A DNA stretch of 64,000 nucleotides from SW132 sp038150125 (GTDB lineage Bacteria; Bacteroidota; Rhodothermia; Balneolales; Balneolaceae). Below are positions 26,901 through 35,701 of this stretch, in pieces (positions within the stretch are counted from its first letter, which is position 1; each line of letters opens with the position of its first letter). The stretch spans positions 268,560-332,559 of the forward strand of contig NZ_JBBVMF010000004.1 of assembly GCF_038150125.1 (NCBI RefSeq). The letters are read 5' to 3'. Under the pieces are notes generated by a model that saw only the letters and a program-made list of their open reading frames with translations, was not told the DNA's origin and made no database searches. Both the position numbers and the translations under genes were made by a program.

Positions 26901-28775
26901 TTGAAGAGTACTTCCAACGAAACCAGCGAATCGATCATCCGGTCGATGCCGCCCGAGTTATCCAATAAAATCGCCGCCGGAGAGGTCATTCAGCGCCCCG
27001 CATCTGTTGCCAAAGAATTGCTGGATAATGCTATTGATGCAGGTGCTGATTCCATCAAACTTATTGTAATGCAGGCCGGCCGGACACTCATTCAGGTTGT
27101 CGACGACGGCTGTGGTATGAGCCCGGAAGATGCAAAACTCTGTTTTGAGCGGCATGCCACATCTAAGATTGAATCCATCGACGATCTCTACAAAATTCGA
27201 ACGATGGGTTTCAGGGGAGAAGCGATGGCCTCTATTGCGTCGGTCTCCCAGGTTGAGATGAAAACAAAGCGCATCGGGGATGATGCCGGAACACTGCTGG
27301 AAATTTGGGGCGGTGAAGAAAAAAAGTTTGAACCGGTGGCTACTGATAACGGCACGTCTATTGCGGTCAGAAATCTTTTCTACAATGTTCCGGCCCGGCG
27401 GCAATTCCTGAAAACAGACGCCACGGAGCTTCGCCACATCATTCGGGCATTTCATCATGCAGCACTTGCAAATACCGACATTTCATTCGAGATGCATGCC
27501 GATGGCGACCGTATATACCAGCTCCCGGCGCAGCCTTTAGAACAGCGAATTGCTGAACTATTTGGAAAGCGATACCGTGCAAGCCTGATTCCGTTTGAAG
27601 AAGAAACAAGCTATGTGAAAATTCACGGCGTGCTTGCTGACCCCAAGCTGGCCAAGAAAAGCCGGGGTGAGCAGTTTCTTTTCGTGAACGGACGCCCGTT
27701 TCAGCACCGCTACCTCAGCTACGTGATTTTGAGCCTATTTGATGCCTGGACCCGGAAAAACGAATACCCGTTCTATGCAGTGTTTTTAGAGATTGATCCA
27801 TCCATGGTGGATGTAAACGTTCACCCTGCAAAAATGGAGGTGAAGTTTGAGGATGATCGCAGCGTCGTTCAGCTGACGCGCTCGGTGCTCAAGAAAGCGA
27901 TCAACGAATATTTTGTTGTACCTGATGTGGATAGAGAGTCAGGCAGCTCATCCGATGGGGGATTTGATGTTAGCTTTGATCATTTTAAAAACAGGGAAGG
28001 TTCTGGCCAATCGTTTCCAAAAGGGTTTAACGCCCGCGGACGCACCGGCGGTGAGCAGCACAGCTATCCGTCACGAATCAACAGGAAAGAGGGGATGCCT
28101 GATGGCTCCGACAGCGCCAATCAGCTTTACGGTCAGCCCGGAGATTCAGACGATGATCAGAATGGAAAAAGATCCGGGCAGAGTGCCGGGAATCAGGGAT
28201 CTCCCCAGAAAAAAGATCGCGGGTTCTGGCAGCTTCACAACCGGTATATTCTTACGCAAACTCGCACCGGATTGTGTGTTATTGATCAGCATGCAGCCCA
28301 TAAGCGCATCATTTACGAAAAAACACTCAGCACAACCGAAGAATCATTGCCGGGCACCCAGCAGCTGCTATTTGCCCAGGCGGTTGAGCTGTCGGCAACG
28401 GAATATTCTCTTCTTAAAGAGCTCCATAAAATCATTCAGCGTATGGGGTTTAGTATTGAACTGCTTAGCGGAAACACGGCCATCATCAATGGCGTACCGG
28501 CCGATATTGATATCGGGGATGAGCAGGAAGTGTTGCGGTCGATGCTCCAGAAATACCGAAGCCTCGATCAAAAACTGTCGCTTGATGCGAGAAAGAAGAT
28601 TGCAATCGCATTTGCTGCCCGCACGGCGATCCCCCGCGGAAAAGTTCTTTCCGAAGTTGAGATGGAGATGCTGATTGATCAGCTGTTTGCCTGCGAGGAA
28701 CCCTACCACGATCCGCTCCAAAAACCGACGCTCGTCTATATGCCGATGGACGAGATTCAGAACCGGTTTCGGTAA
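26901..28775 (+). CDS. mutL: DNA mismatch repair protein MutL
   Basis: The 624-residue GHKL ATPase links MutS mismatch recognition to downstream repair. N-terminal motifs are intact: LSNKIAAGEVIQRPASVAKE, ELLDNAIDAGAD, VDDGCGMSPEDA, TMGFRGEAMASIASVS. A low-complexity Ser/Gly/Gln linker runs from about 345 to 440. In the C-terminal dimerisation domain the endonuclease motif reads DQHAAHKRIIYE (462-473), with Lys468 in place of the first Glu of DQHA(x)2E(x)4E. The CPHGRP position reads DPLQKP (604-609), so nicking activity is doubtful. The start is TTG at 26901; an ATG at residue 16 would remove the IIRSMPPEL helix found in the family. Palindromic repeats follow the gene. Confidence 0.93.
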   Translation: MKSTSNETSESIIRSMPPELSNKIAAGEVIQRPASVAKELLDNAIDAGADSIKLIVMQAGRTLIQVVDDGCGMSPEDAKLCFERHATSKIESIDDLYKIRTMGFRGEAMASIASVSQVEMKTKRIGDDAGTLLEIWGGEEKKFEPVATDNGTSIAVRNLFYNVPARRQFLKTDATELRHIIRAFHHAALANTDISFEMHADGDRIYQLPAQPLEQRIAELFGKRYRASLIPFEEETSYVKIHGVLADPKLAKKSRGEQFLFVNGRPFQHRYLSYVILSLFDAWTRKNEYPFYAVFLEIDPSMVDVNVHPAKMEVKFEDDRSVVQLTRSVLKKAINEYFVVPDVDRESGSSSDGGFDVSFDHFKNREGSGQSFPKGFNARGRTGGEQHSYPSRINRKEGMPDGSDSANQLYGQPGDSDDDQNGKRSGQSAGNQGSPQKKDRGFWQLHNRYILTQTRTGLCVIDQHAAHKRIIYEKTLSTTEESLPGTQQLLFAQAVELSATEYSLLKELHKIIQRMGFSIELLSGNTAIINGVPADIDIGDEQEVLRSMLQKYRSLDQKLSLDARKKIAIAFAARTAIPRGKVLSEVEMEMLIDQLFACEEPYHDPLQKPTLVYMPMDEIQNRFR

Positions 28776-28783
28776 CCCGTTCC

Positions 28784-28923
28784 TCGACTTTTAATTGTCC
28801 CGAAGGAATTACTTGGTGGCATTTTTCGACTGTCGAGTTTATGTGGCCCCGAACCAGTGAAACTCGTCAGACGACTGGTGGGTACGGAGCCAGAATTCTA
28901 TCTTTCCCAAAGTCGTCAGACGA
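28784..28923. repeat. Palindromic dispersed element, copy 1
   Basis: A TCGACTGTCGA palindrome lies at 28826-28836, preceded by a degenerate TCGACTTTTAA. Then come two TCGTCAGACGA palindromes at 28864-28874 and 28913-28923, with starts 49 bases apart. Compared with the copies at 61 kb, about 15 bases are missing between the two palindrome types. Confidence 0.8.
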
Positions 28924-29158
28924 GGAAGAATCCCCTCTCCGAGAGGGGACAGCTAACAGAGAGATCGCGATGCGATGCTTTCTGAAAGCAGGGGTGTGTC
29001 CCGAAGGCTCACAGGCGTGGATTGAATCGTTTCCGTATTCGCAACTTATAAAACACGCCCCTGCCACGACGCTGAACGCTTAGGTGTCTGTCCCCGCTCG
29101 AGCGGGGATTCTGGGGTCACGATCTTTTGGTTTTTTGGTTGCTTAGAAAGAAAGAAAC

Positions 29159-29218
29159 TCCTCAGACGACTGATGATTGCGGAGCCTGAACTTAATCTTT
29201 CCTAAAGTCGTCAAACGA
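29159..29218. repeat. Palindromic dispersed element, partial copy 2
   Basis: TCCTCAGACGA (29159-29169) and TCGTCAAACGA (29208-29218) are diverged versions of the paired palindrome, again with starts exactly 49 bases apart. The TCGAC half is missing. Confidence 0.7.
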
Positions 29219-29240
29219 GGATGAACTCGCGCTTTTACAC

Positions 29241-30416
29241 TTGGCATTCAACCGTTATATTCAGGCTTCATATTATTCACCTATAAACAGCGGTCATTTG
29301 AATATACTTGCGGTTGAACCATTTTTCAGTGGATCGCACAAAGCCTTTCTTAACGGGCTGCGCGAGCATTCAAGCCATAATGTTATCCCTATTACGCTGA
29401 ACTACAAGGGGTGGAAATGGCGGATGCACGGAGATTCGGTGAAGCTTGCCGAGATGACAAGCCACGTTGATGAGGAGATTGATCTGCTGCTTGTGAGCAG
29501 CATGACAAATCTGCCCGCATTCCTGGCACTCACTAATCCGCGGTTTGCATATACGCCGAAGGTGATGATGATGCATGAAAATCAGCTTACGCAGCCGCTT
29601 CCAGCAGGGGAAGAGAGAGACATTACCTATAGCTACATCAACTACTTGAGCATGCTGTCTGCCGATGAGCTTCTGTTTACCACGCGGTTTCATATGGATG
29701 ATCTACTGGCCGAGCTGCCCAATTTTCTGGATCATTTTCCAGATGATAAGCATTTCAAGACTATCGATCAGATTCGGAGCAAAAGCAGGGTGATGTATCC
29801 GGGACTGAATCTGAGCGTGTTTGACGATCAGCCCGACACCCGGTCGAACAATCAACGCCCGGTGATTGTGTGGAATCAGCGCTGGCAGTTTGATCGCAAT
29901 CCCGGCATGTTTTTTAAAGTGTTAAACCGCCTAAATGATATCGACCTCGAGTTCGATCTGATCCTGGCCGGTGATACCAAGCATCAAAAGCCTGAGGAGT
30001 TCGAGAGAGCCTGGAAACGGTTTGGGGATCAAATTACACATTTTGGGTATGTCGAAAATGTAGAGAATTACAGTCGGCTGCTTCACTCGGGAGACATTGT
30101 GGTCTCAACTGCAACGCATGAATTTTTCTGCGTTGCAATTATGGAGGCAATCTATTGTGGCTGTCATCCGCTGGTACCAAATAAGCTGCATTACCCGGAG
30201 CTAATTCCGGACACCCTGCATGAACCATTGCTGCACGCTCCGGTCCTTTACGATACGGAAGATGACCTTTTCCACATCTTAAAAAAACTGCTGACCGGAG
30301 AGATGAAGCCCTTGCCGAAAGCATCGCTTCAGAACATCAACAAACACCTGGAGTGGAGCCGGGTTATTCGGACCTATGACGAGCTTTTTGAGGAAATAAG
30401 GGGGAGTGATGAATGA
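29241..30416 (+). CDS. DUF3524 glycosyltransferase, tRNA-queuosine mannosyltransferase-like
   Basis: The 391-residue GT-B type glycosyltransferase belongs to the DUF3524/GTDC1 group. N-terminal motifs are NILAVEPFFSGSHKAFLNGL and GWKWRMHGDSVKLAE, then MMHENQLTQPL and a C-terminal donor-site region (VIVWNQRWQFDRNPGMFF, STATHEFFCVAIMEAI). Vertebrate GTDC1 has been reported to mannosylate queuosine in tRNA-Asp. Bacterial relatives may do the same or modify another acceptor, which is inference. The open frame begins with TTG at 29241. A second TTG at 29298 gives MNILAVEPFF, which matches the usual N-terminus better, so the true protein is probably 372 residues. It is convergent with the moxR gene. 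Confidence 0.8.
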   Translation: MAFNRYIQASYYSPINSGHLNILAVEPFFSGSHKAFLNGLREHSSHNVIPITLNYKGWKWRMHGDSVKLAEMTSHVDEEIDLLLVSSMTNLPAFLALTNPRFAYTPKVMMMHENQLTQPLPAGEERDITYSYINYLSMLSADELLFTTRFHMDDLLAELPNFLDHFPDDKHFKTIDQIRSKSRVMYPGLNLSVFDDQPDTRSNNQRPVIVWNQRWQFDRNPGMFFKVLNRLNDIDLEFDLILAGDTKHQKPEEFERAWKRFGDQITHFGYVENVENYSRLLHSGDIVVSTATHEFFCVAIMEAIYCGCHPLVPNKLHYPELIPDTLHEPLLHAPVLYDTEDDLFHILKKLLTGEMKPLPKASLQNINKHLEWSRVIRTYDELFEEIRGSDE

Positions 30417-30430
30417 TGAGTGTTTAGTTT

Positions 30431-30463
30431 TTAGTTTTGAGTTAACTCATCACTCAAAACTAA
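30431..30463. terminator. Hairpin between convergent genes
   Basis: TTAGTTTTGAGT (30431-30442) pairs perfectly with ACTCAAAACTAA (30452-30463). A further AACTCAAAACTAAAAAT lies near 30544-30560. It could terminate both converging genes, though T-runs are weak. Confidence 0.45.
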
Positions 30464-30560
30464 TCACTTAAAATCGCAACTCTTTCAGGATCTTTCTGCG
30501 TTCGCACTCTTGAAGGTTGCTACATCTCGCAACTAAGCACTCACAACTCAAAACTAAAAA

Positions 30561-31559
30561 TTACGGGACAGGCACTGTGTTCAGAATCTTTTGCACGATG
30601 TCTTCACTGGTGATTTCTTCCGCTTCGGCTTCAAAGGTGGGAATTATACGGTGTCGTAAAACATCCATCGCTACAAACCGCACGTCTTCGGGTGTAACAT
30701 AGGCGCGGTGCTCCATAAATGCGTGGGCACGCGCGGCAAGATTCAGGTTGATGGAGGCCCGGGGGGATGCCCCGAAACTGATCAGGTCTTTGAGATCTTC
30801 CAGGTTGTAGTTCTCCGGGTTTCTTGAGGCAAAAATAAGGCTGATGATATATTTCTCAACTTTTTGATCGGTATAAATTTCGTTGACAACTGCGCGTGCT
30901 TCCAAAATAAGATCGGAATCGATAACGGGTTCAACGGTAGGCTTATCGCCGGTTTTGGCCATTCGGCGCATAATTTCCAGCTCTTCGGTTTCAGATGGGT
31001 AGCCGATCTTCAGTTTCAGCATAAACCGGTCTACCTGGGCTTCGGGAAGCGGATAGGTTCCTTCCTGCTCCACGGGATTTTGAGTAGCAAGCACAAGGAA
31101 TGGTTTCTCGAGTTTGAACGTGGTGTCGCCGATAGTTACCTGCTTTTCCTGCATCGCTTCAAGCAGGGCACTCTGAACCTTGGCAGGCGATCGGTTAATT
31201 TCATCAGCAAGAACAATATTTGAAAAAATTGGGCCTTTCTTAACCGTAAAGTCACCCACTTTCTGATTGTAGATCAGCGTTCCCACAAGGTCGGCCGGTA
31301 AAAGATCAGGCGTAAACTGAATGCGCTGAAATTTTGTATTAATGGCGGCAGATAAAGACGACACAGTCAGCGTTTTTGCAAGGCCGGGAACACCTTCAAG
31401 CAGAACGTGGCCATCGGCCAGCAAGCCTATGAGCAGCCGGTCGATCATATAGCGCTGTCCGACAATGACTTTGTTTAATTCGCTGTAAATTTTTTCAATA
31501 AAGGCGCTGCTCTGCTCAATGCGTTCACTGAGCTCCTGCATATCAACGGGTTGTTCCAT
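30561..31559 (-). CDS. MoxR-family AAA+ ATPase
   Basis: The 332-residue AAA+ protein has Walker A GVPGLAKT (56-63), Walker B FSNIVLADEINRSPAKVQSA, sensor 1 in LATQNPVEQEGTYPLPEAQ, and the MoxR lid domain to the C-terminus. MoxR ATPases act as chaperone-like partners for DUF58 and von Willebrand A-domain proteins, often in envelope stress or metal insertion. Such partners usually follow immediately, but here the next gene downstream is the convergent glycosyltransferase. This copy is therefore stand-alone within the window. ATG start; the length is normal. Confidence 0.92.
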   Translation of the reverse strand: MEQPVDMQELSERIEQSSAFIEKIYSELNKVIVGQRYMIDRLLIGLLADGHVLLEGVPGLAKTLTVSSLSAAINTKFQRIQFTPDLLPADLVGTLIYNQKVGDFTVKKGPIFSNIVLADEINRSPAKVQSALLEAMQEKQVTIGDTTFKLEKPFLVLATQNPVEQEGTYPLPEAQVDRFMLKLKIGYPSETEELEIMRRMAKTGDKPTVEPVIDSDLILEARAVVNEIYTDQKVEKYIISLIFASRNPENYNLEDLKDLISFGASPRASINLNLAARAHAFMEHRAYVTPEDVRFVAMDVLRHRIIPTFEAEAEEITSEDIVQKILNTVPVP

Positions 31560-31726
31560 CTGTAAAAGTTTTATTCGTCGATTTTAAATTTAATTCATTA
31601 CTTTCGTATGCAAATAAACGGGATAGATAACTAACTAGCCAATTATTCCGCAACAAAAATCACACGGAAGGTAATGTATATTTTTGGTGTTTGGAATTTA
31701 GTGTTGCGCATTTTTACATTCATGTT

Positions 31727-31731
31727 GGAGG
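31727..31731 (+). promoter_or_regulatory. Shine-Dalgarno site fixing the uppP TTG start
   Basis: GGAGG nine bases upstream of TTG 31741. It supports the rare start codon, since no in-frame ATG precedes the conserved ILLGLLQGITEF helix. Confidence 0.7.
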
Positions 31732-31740
31732 AATAACTTT

Positions 31741-32556
31741 TTGGGAATTATTGAAGCTATACTGCTAGGCCTTTTACAGGGAATTACTGAGTTTTTACCG
31801 GTCAGCAGTTCAGGTCACTTAGCTCTTGCACGTGCCATTATTGCACGTGATCTTGAAACAGGGATAACCTTTGAAATCGTCGTCCATTTTGGATCGTTTT
31901 GCAGTATTGTCGTTTACTATCGCAAGCTGCTTAGCGAGATATTAGCGGATCTGTTTAAAAGTCTCACACCTTCTGGACTAAAGTCAGGGAGGCTTTTCAC
32001 GGATGAAAACAGCCAGCTCAGCATGATCATTGTTTTGAGTATGATTCCGGCTATGGTTGTTGGTTTCACTCTTAAAGAACCGATCGAAGAAGCATTTTTG
32101 AATCCATTTTTTGTATCATTAATGCTCCTTGTGACCGGCACGCTACTCTATTCAACAAAATTTATAAAATCACCTGAGAAAGATGTCAATGCAAACAGGG
32201 GCTTTTGGATGGGGGTGGCCCAGGCATTTGCAATTTTGCCGGGCATCAGCCGGGCGGGCTCAACAATTTCTCTCGGTCTGTTGATGGGTATTGACAGAGA
32301 TAAAGTCGCCAACTTCTCATTTTTAATGGTACTGCCTGTACTCGCAGGGGCTATGCTTCTGGAAATAATTGATCTACTCAGGTTGGGTGAAATCCAAATA
32401 CCTATAATCAGTCTTGTCGCCGGTTATTTCACATCATTTATTGCAGGTTACTTTGCACTTACATACCTGATTAAGCTTCTGAAACGCAAAAAATTCCATT
32501 ATTTTGCTTTTTACTGTTGGACTATAGGAATTATTGGAATAATCGCATTTTACTAA
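31741..32556 (+). CDS. uppP: Undecaprenyl-diphosphatase UppP/BacA
   Basis: The 271-residue polytopic membrane protein recycles undecaprenyl diphosphate for peptidoglycan synthesis and can give bacitracin tolerance. Signature motifs are present: LLQGITEFLPVSSSGHLALA near the N-terminus and PGISRAGSTISLGLLMG at about 174-190. About eight hydrophobic segments are visible. The start is TTG at 31741, supported by a clear Shine-Dalgarno GGAGG at 31727-31731, nine bases upstream. It is followed after 80 bases by nuoJ on the same strand. Confidence 0.95.
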   Translation: MGIIEAILLGLLQGITEFLPVSSSGHLALARAIIARDLETGITFEIVVHFGSFCSIVVYYRKLLSEILADLFKSLTPSGLKSGRLFTDENSQLSMIIVLSMIPAMVVGFTLKEPIEEAFLNPFFVSLMLLVTGTLLYSTKFIKSPEKDVNANRGFWMGVAQAFAILPGISRAGSTISLGLLMGIDRDKVANFSFLMVLPVLAGAMLLEIIDLLRLGEIQIPIISLVAGYFTSFIAGYFALTYLIKLLKRKKFHYFAFYCWTIGIIGIIAFY

Positions 32557-32636
32557 TCTCAAAAACTATACAATCTGCTTGAAGCCATTTTTAAATATGT
32601 CTACATTAAAGGCTTCAACAAAAAAGAAAGAATTGA

Positions 32637-33158
32637 ATGGACATATACGCTTTTGTATTACTTGCTGTCTTAGCGATCGCAAGTGCACTGGGAATGATCC
32701 TTAACAAGAATACGATCAATAGTGCACTTTTACTTGTTGTGAACATGGTCTCCATTGCAGGAATTTACCTGCTTCTGCAGGCACAATTTCTGGCTCTGAT
32801 TCAGATTTTAGTGTACGCGGGGGCCATCATGGTACTGTTTCTCTTTGTCATCATGCTGCTGAATGTGGATGAAGAAGAGAGTCTGCTGGATACGTTCAGA
32901 ATAAAATATATGCTGGCCTTTCTGCTCGGCGTAATTATTTTCGGGCAGATATTGTACAGTCTTGGAGGAGTTACCGACATGCTCCCGGAAATATCATCTG
33001 AAATGCTTTATGTTGGAACAGTGGAAGCTGTGGGTGATGTGCTTTATACCGACTTTTTATATGCATTTGAACTAACTGCCATTTTGTTAACCGCAGCGGT
33101 TGTCGGGGCGCTGATGGTTGCTCAGTATAAGGCTAAAAACAGCGAGGGAACCGAATGA
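32637..33158 (+). CDS. nuoJ: NADH-quinone oxidoreductase subunit J
   Basis: The 173-residue membrane subunit of complex I has five hydrophobic helices. Typical sequence is visible: LGMILNKNTINSALLLVVNM and LALIQILVYAGAIMVLFLFV with the conserved family core ending MLLNVDEE. NuoJ lies between NuoK and the antiporter-like arm and takes part in coupling. Its stop overlaps the nuoK start by four bases (ATGA), indicating translational coupling. No other nuo gene is in the window, so the pair is detached from the rest of the operon or belongs to a split locus. Confidence 0.93.
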   Translation: MDIYAFVLLAVLAIASALGMILNKNTINSALLLVVNMVSIAGIYLLLQAQFLALIQILVYAGAIMVLFLFVIMLLNVDEEESLLDTFRIKYMLAFLLGVIIFGQILYSLGGVTDMLPEISSEMLYVGTVEAVGDVLYTDFLYAFELTAILLTAAVVGALMVAQYKAKNSEGTE

Positions 33159-33457
33159 TAGGAATTGACTGGTATCTGGCATTAAGTGCAATTCTGTTTA
33201 CTATAGGTATTATTGGCGTACTTATACGGAGGAATGCAATTGTAATTTTTATGTGTGTGGAGCTGATGCTGAACGCCGTAAATCTTTCACTGCTTACGTT
33301 TAGCGCCTACCACGGAGATATTTCAGGACAGATTTTGGTGTTTTTCTCGCTTGCGGTTGCAGCTGCCGAGGCCGTTGTGGGACTTGCGATTATCATTGCA
33401 ATATTCCGTAATAACCTCTCTGTTGATATTACAAAAGTGAATTTGTTGCGTTGGTAG
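33155..33457 (+). CDS. nuoK: NADH-quinone oxidoreductase subunit K
   Basis: The 100-residue, three-helix subunit of complex I is of standard length. Helix 2 carries the conserved glutamate in FMCVELMLNAVNLSLLTF, and helix 3 has the second one in AAAEAVVGLAIIIA. Both are proton-channel residues. It overlaps nuoJ by four bases and is followed by a strong terminator, so the unit ends here rather than going on to nuoL. Confidence 0.95.
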   Translation: MIGIDWYLALSAILFTIGIIGVLIRRNAIVIFMCVELMLNAVNLSLLTFSAYHGDISGQILVFFSLAVAAAEAVVGLAIIIAIFRNNLSVDITKVNLLRW

Positions 33458-33492
33458 TTGGATTGAGATTTATCCAATTCCAATAAATAAGT

Positions 33493-33527
33493 AAGCCTGT
33501 CGGAGTTGGTCCGGCAGGCTTTTTTTT
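33493..33527 (+). terminator. Rho-independent terminator after nuoK
   Basis: AGCCTGTCGGA and TCCGGCAGGCT form an 11-base stem (one G-T pair) around GTTGG, followed by eight T. It is one of the clearest terminators in the window. Confidence 0.92.
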
Positions 33528-33554
33528 ATGCGACTTATTTTTCTATTCAGATGA

Positions 33555-34025
33555 TCAGGCCTGTTTTACACCTACAGGCATAATCTCAGGCTCCACGAGT
33601 GTTTCATAGTCACTGTAATCCATTTTTATCACTTCGTTATGACTACCGGCATTAAAAGCAATCTCCGTATCTCCGGTTAGTGACTCGGATACAATTGTAT
33701 CGATATCATACAGGTTACCGAAAGGTGGCATTGCGCCAAGTTCGCAATCGGGGAATAGATCCTCGAAGTCGTCCTCAGACGCCAGCGCAGCTTCAGAGGC
33801 ATTTAGCTTATCTTTTAGAGTATCAAAGTCGATATCGTGCGTTGAAGGCAGGACAACCATTTTAAGATCCCCATCAATGTTAACCATAACGGGCTTTGCC
33901 ATTTGGCGGCCCGGTATATGAGCCGAGGCGGCAACTTCCTGTGCTGTAAACGCCTTGGAGTGCTGTACAGTCACATATTTAATTTTATTCTCATCAAGAT
34001 ACTCTGTCAATTTACTTACTGGCAT
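33555..34025 (-). CDS. YbaK/EbsC-type aminoacyl-tRNA deacylase
   Basis: The 156-residue single-domain protein resembles the YbaK/ProX editing family that hydrolyses mischarged aminoacyl-tRNA in trans. Visible are QHSKAFTAQEVAASAHIPGR near the N-terminus, AKPVMVNIDGDLKMVVLPS (the strand bearing the conserved Lys) and ELGAMPPFGNLYDIDTI, which matches the family's GxxxPFG loop. Which misacylated tRNA it edits cannot be told. It is convergent with nuoK, with the terminator between them. Confidence 0.85.
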   Translation of the reverse strand: MPVSKLTEYLDENKIKYVTVQHSKAFTAQEVAASAHIPGRQMAKPVMVNIDGDLKMVVLPSTHDIDFDTLKDKLNASEAALASEDDFEDLFPDCELGAMPPFGNLYDIDTIVSESLTGDTEIAFNAGSHNEVIKMDYSDYETLVEPEIMPVGVKQA

Positions 34026-34531
34026 GCTGACCTCCGGTTTTGGATTTACGTAGATTCACTGCACTTATAACAATTTAATCTGGCCGAAATTCATTCCATT
34101 GTGTCTGTAACCAATTGCGGTATAAGGGGAAGGATTTTATTGGAAAATTCAGATCATATTAATCAGAAGATGGTATTTTTAAGCCCAATTCGGGGCAGAA
34201 AGGAAGAAATCATATTTGAATGTGGCAATCCAAAATATTCTGGGCTCTGTGCTGATATCTCTATGGTGCCGCACAGAAGTCGAATATCTCTTGGTAACTT
34301 CCATTGAGCATGCAGACATGAAGTTGATAAAAATTACCCCTTTACTTCTTACTGAGAACCCCCGGCTAACCGACTGTCGGTAATCATCATATCTATATAT
34401 TTTCTGTTTCCGCCACTTCAATAGATGAATTCGACACATCTGGTTATAGTTTTTGGACTCCGAGGTTGGAAAAGTAGGTTTTTATTTGAGAGTTAAAGGA
34501 TCCACAGCTCCCACTGTAGATCCCTAAATAT
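34026..34531. other. Intergenic region, nothing recognised
   Basis: These 506 bases lie between two minus-strand genes. Short open frames exist on both strands (68 and 86 codons) but have no recognisable family or ribosome site. A small inverted repeat GACTGTC-like motif occurs near 34372. I see no RNA gene. Confidence 0.5.
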
Positions 34532-35500
34532 TTACTGCTGATCCTGGCTGCCACCACCAAAAGACATCGCCGGATAATCACTCATCGTATAAGTAACAGA
34601 TGCATTTCTGTTGATGTCGGTTACCCTCATTGAGGTTTTTTCTCCACTATTCAGATCTTCCTGAACCATCTCCATCAGCGTTCCTGTGGGATAGTTTTTC
34701 GGGACATTTCCTTTCAGATGTTTCGTTTGTTCGTTGACACGGAGCATTTTATAAATTCCTACATCTTCATCTTCGGTCACCCAGTATTCTATCACGCTCT
34801 CTTCAGTTTCAGATCTATATCCCCGGCATTCCAGTCCGGCGATGGTTTTGGTTCCAATCTCTTCAAAATTCTGCGGCTTATCAGTGTATTCAGCATCAGT
34901 TTTCGTCTCCATTTCAGTGTCGGAATTCATCTCTTGATCCGTCTCCATCTCATCAAAATCTTTTGCCAGCTGCTGCGCCTGTTTCCAGTCGTAGGCGAAT
35001 GAGTATTTACCATCATCACTTTCCATCAGCATCACCATCGACTCATTTTTCAGGTCGTAGATCATGAACATTTCACCCTCAGAATCATCCATTTCCTCGC
35101 CGGAAAATTGAGTGCCGGAATAAGATTCAGTATTGTTGAAATGCATTTTCATAATCATGGGTCCATCGGAATTTCCGTTCTCCCGAACAGTTTCGACTTG
35201 CATGGTGGTTATCATATCAAAACTGTAGGACTCTTCCGTGACAGCATCGCTGTTCATTGTAAAGGAGACATTGATACCATCGCCTTCCTCCCCGAACTCC
35301 TCACCAAATATCGACTGCCATGTTTTCTCAACGGCTCTTTCGGCTGCTTTTTCAACCTCGTTGCTGAGTTTTTCCTCCACTTTGTTTTCAGCTGCTTTTT
35401 TTGCCCGGTCTTTAAGACGGTTAAAGAGTTGCGCATCGGCTGTGGTTGCGAATGCCAGTGATAACATCATTAATATTAAAAAAGCGATTAGTTCTCTCAT
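34532..35500 (-). CDS. Secreted DUF4412-type protein
   Basis: The 322-residue exported protein has a signal peptide ending AFATTADAQ (about 1-23). A charged helical segment (LFNRLKDRAKKAAENKVEEK onward) follows, and then a beta-rich domain with the DUF4412 look: GEMFMIYDLKNESMVMLMES, TIAGLECRGYRSE and YWVTEDEDVGIY. The middle has an acidic linker rich in Glu, Met, Thr and Asp (about 195-220). These proteins are periplasmic or outer-membrane associated and of unknown function; the fold recalls LolA-like or outer-membrane-lipoprotein carriers only faintly. It is a single gene with flanking gaps. Confidence 0.75.
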   Translation of the reverse strand: MRELIAFLILMMLSLAFATTADAQLFNRLKDRAKKAAENKVEEKLSNEVEKAAERAVEKTWQSIFGEEFGEEGDGINVSFTMNSDAVTEESYSFDMITTMQVETVRENGNSDGPMIMKMHFNNTESYSGTQFSGEEMDDSEGEMFMIYDLKNESMVMLMESDDGKYSFAYDWKQAQQLAKDFDEMETDQEMNSDTEMETKTDAEYTDKPQNFEEIGTKTIAGLECRGYRSETEESVIEYWVTEDEDVGIYKMLRVNEQTKHLKGNVPKNYPTGTLMEMVQEDLNSGEKTSMRVTDINRNASVTYTMSDYPAMSFGGGSQDQQ

Positions 35501-35701
35501 ATTGATTTTGGAATTAGATTGATGTTTAAATTGGAAACAAAAATATAAGATTTGTTTTTCTATTTTCTGTTTTTAGGAAAAATTTTTGGTCTGCTTTTTA
35601 AATCATCGAGCATTGCTCCGATGCTCTGTCTCTATAGTCCGATAATGTTTAATACTTTATTTTGATGGGGGACCCCGGCTCAGGGCCGGGATGACAATAA
35701 T

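Larger units (their letters stand above)
28776..29240. other. Intergenic repeat region downstream of mutL
   Basis: This region is non-coding. It contains one nearly complete palindromic element (28784-28923) and a second partial copy (29159-29218). Between them are GC-rich hairpin-prone pieces including CCCCGCTCGAGCGGGG (about 29094-29109). Confidence 0.75.

Noticed and set aside
28841..29083. An 80-codon open frame after mutL
   Set aside because: It runs through the palindromic repeat element, and its codons are explained by the repeat rather than by a protein.
34101..34439. Open frames on both strands in the gap upstream of the DUF4412 gene
   Set aside because: They overlap each other, have no plausible starts or domains, and their residue composition looks random.
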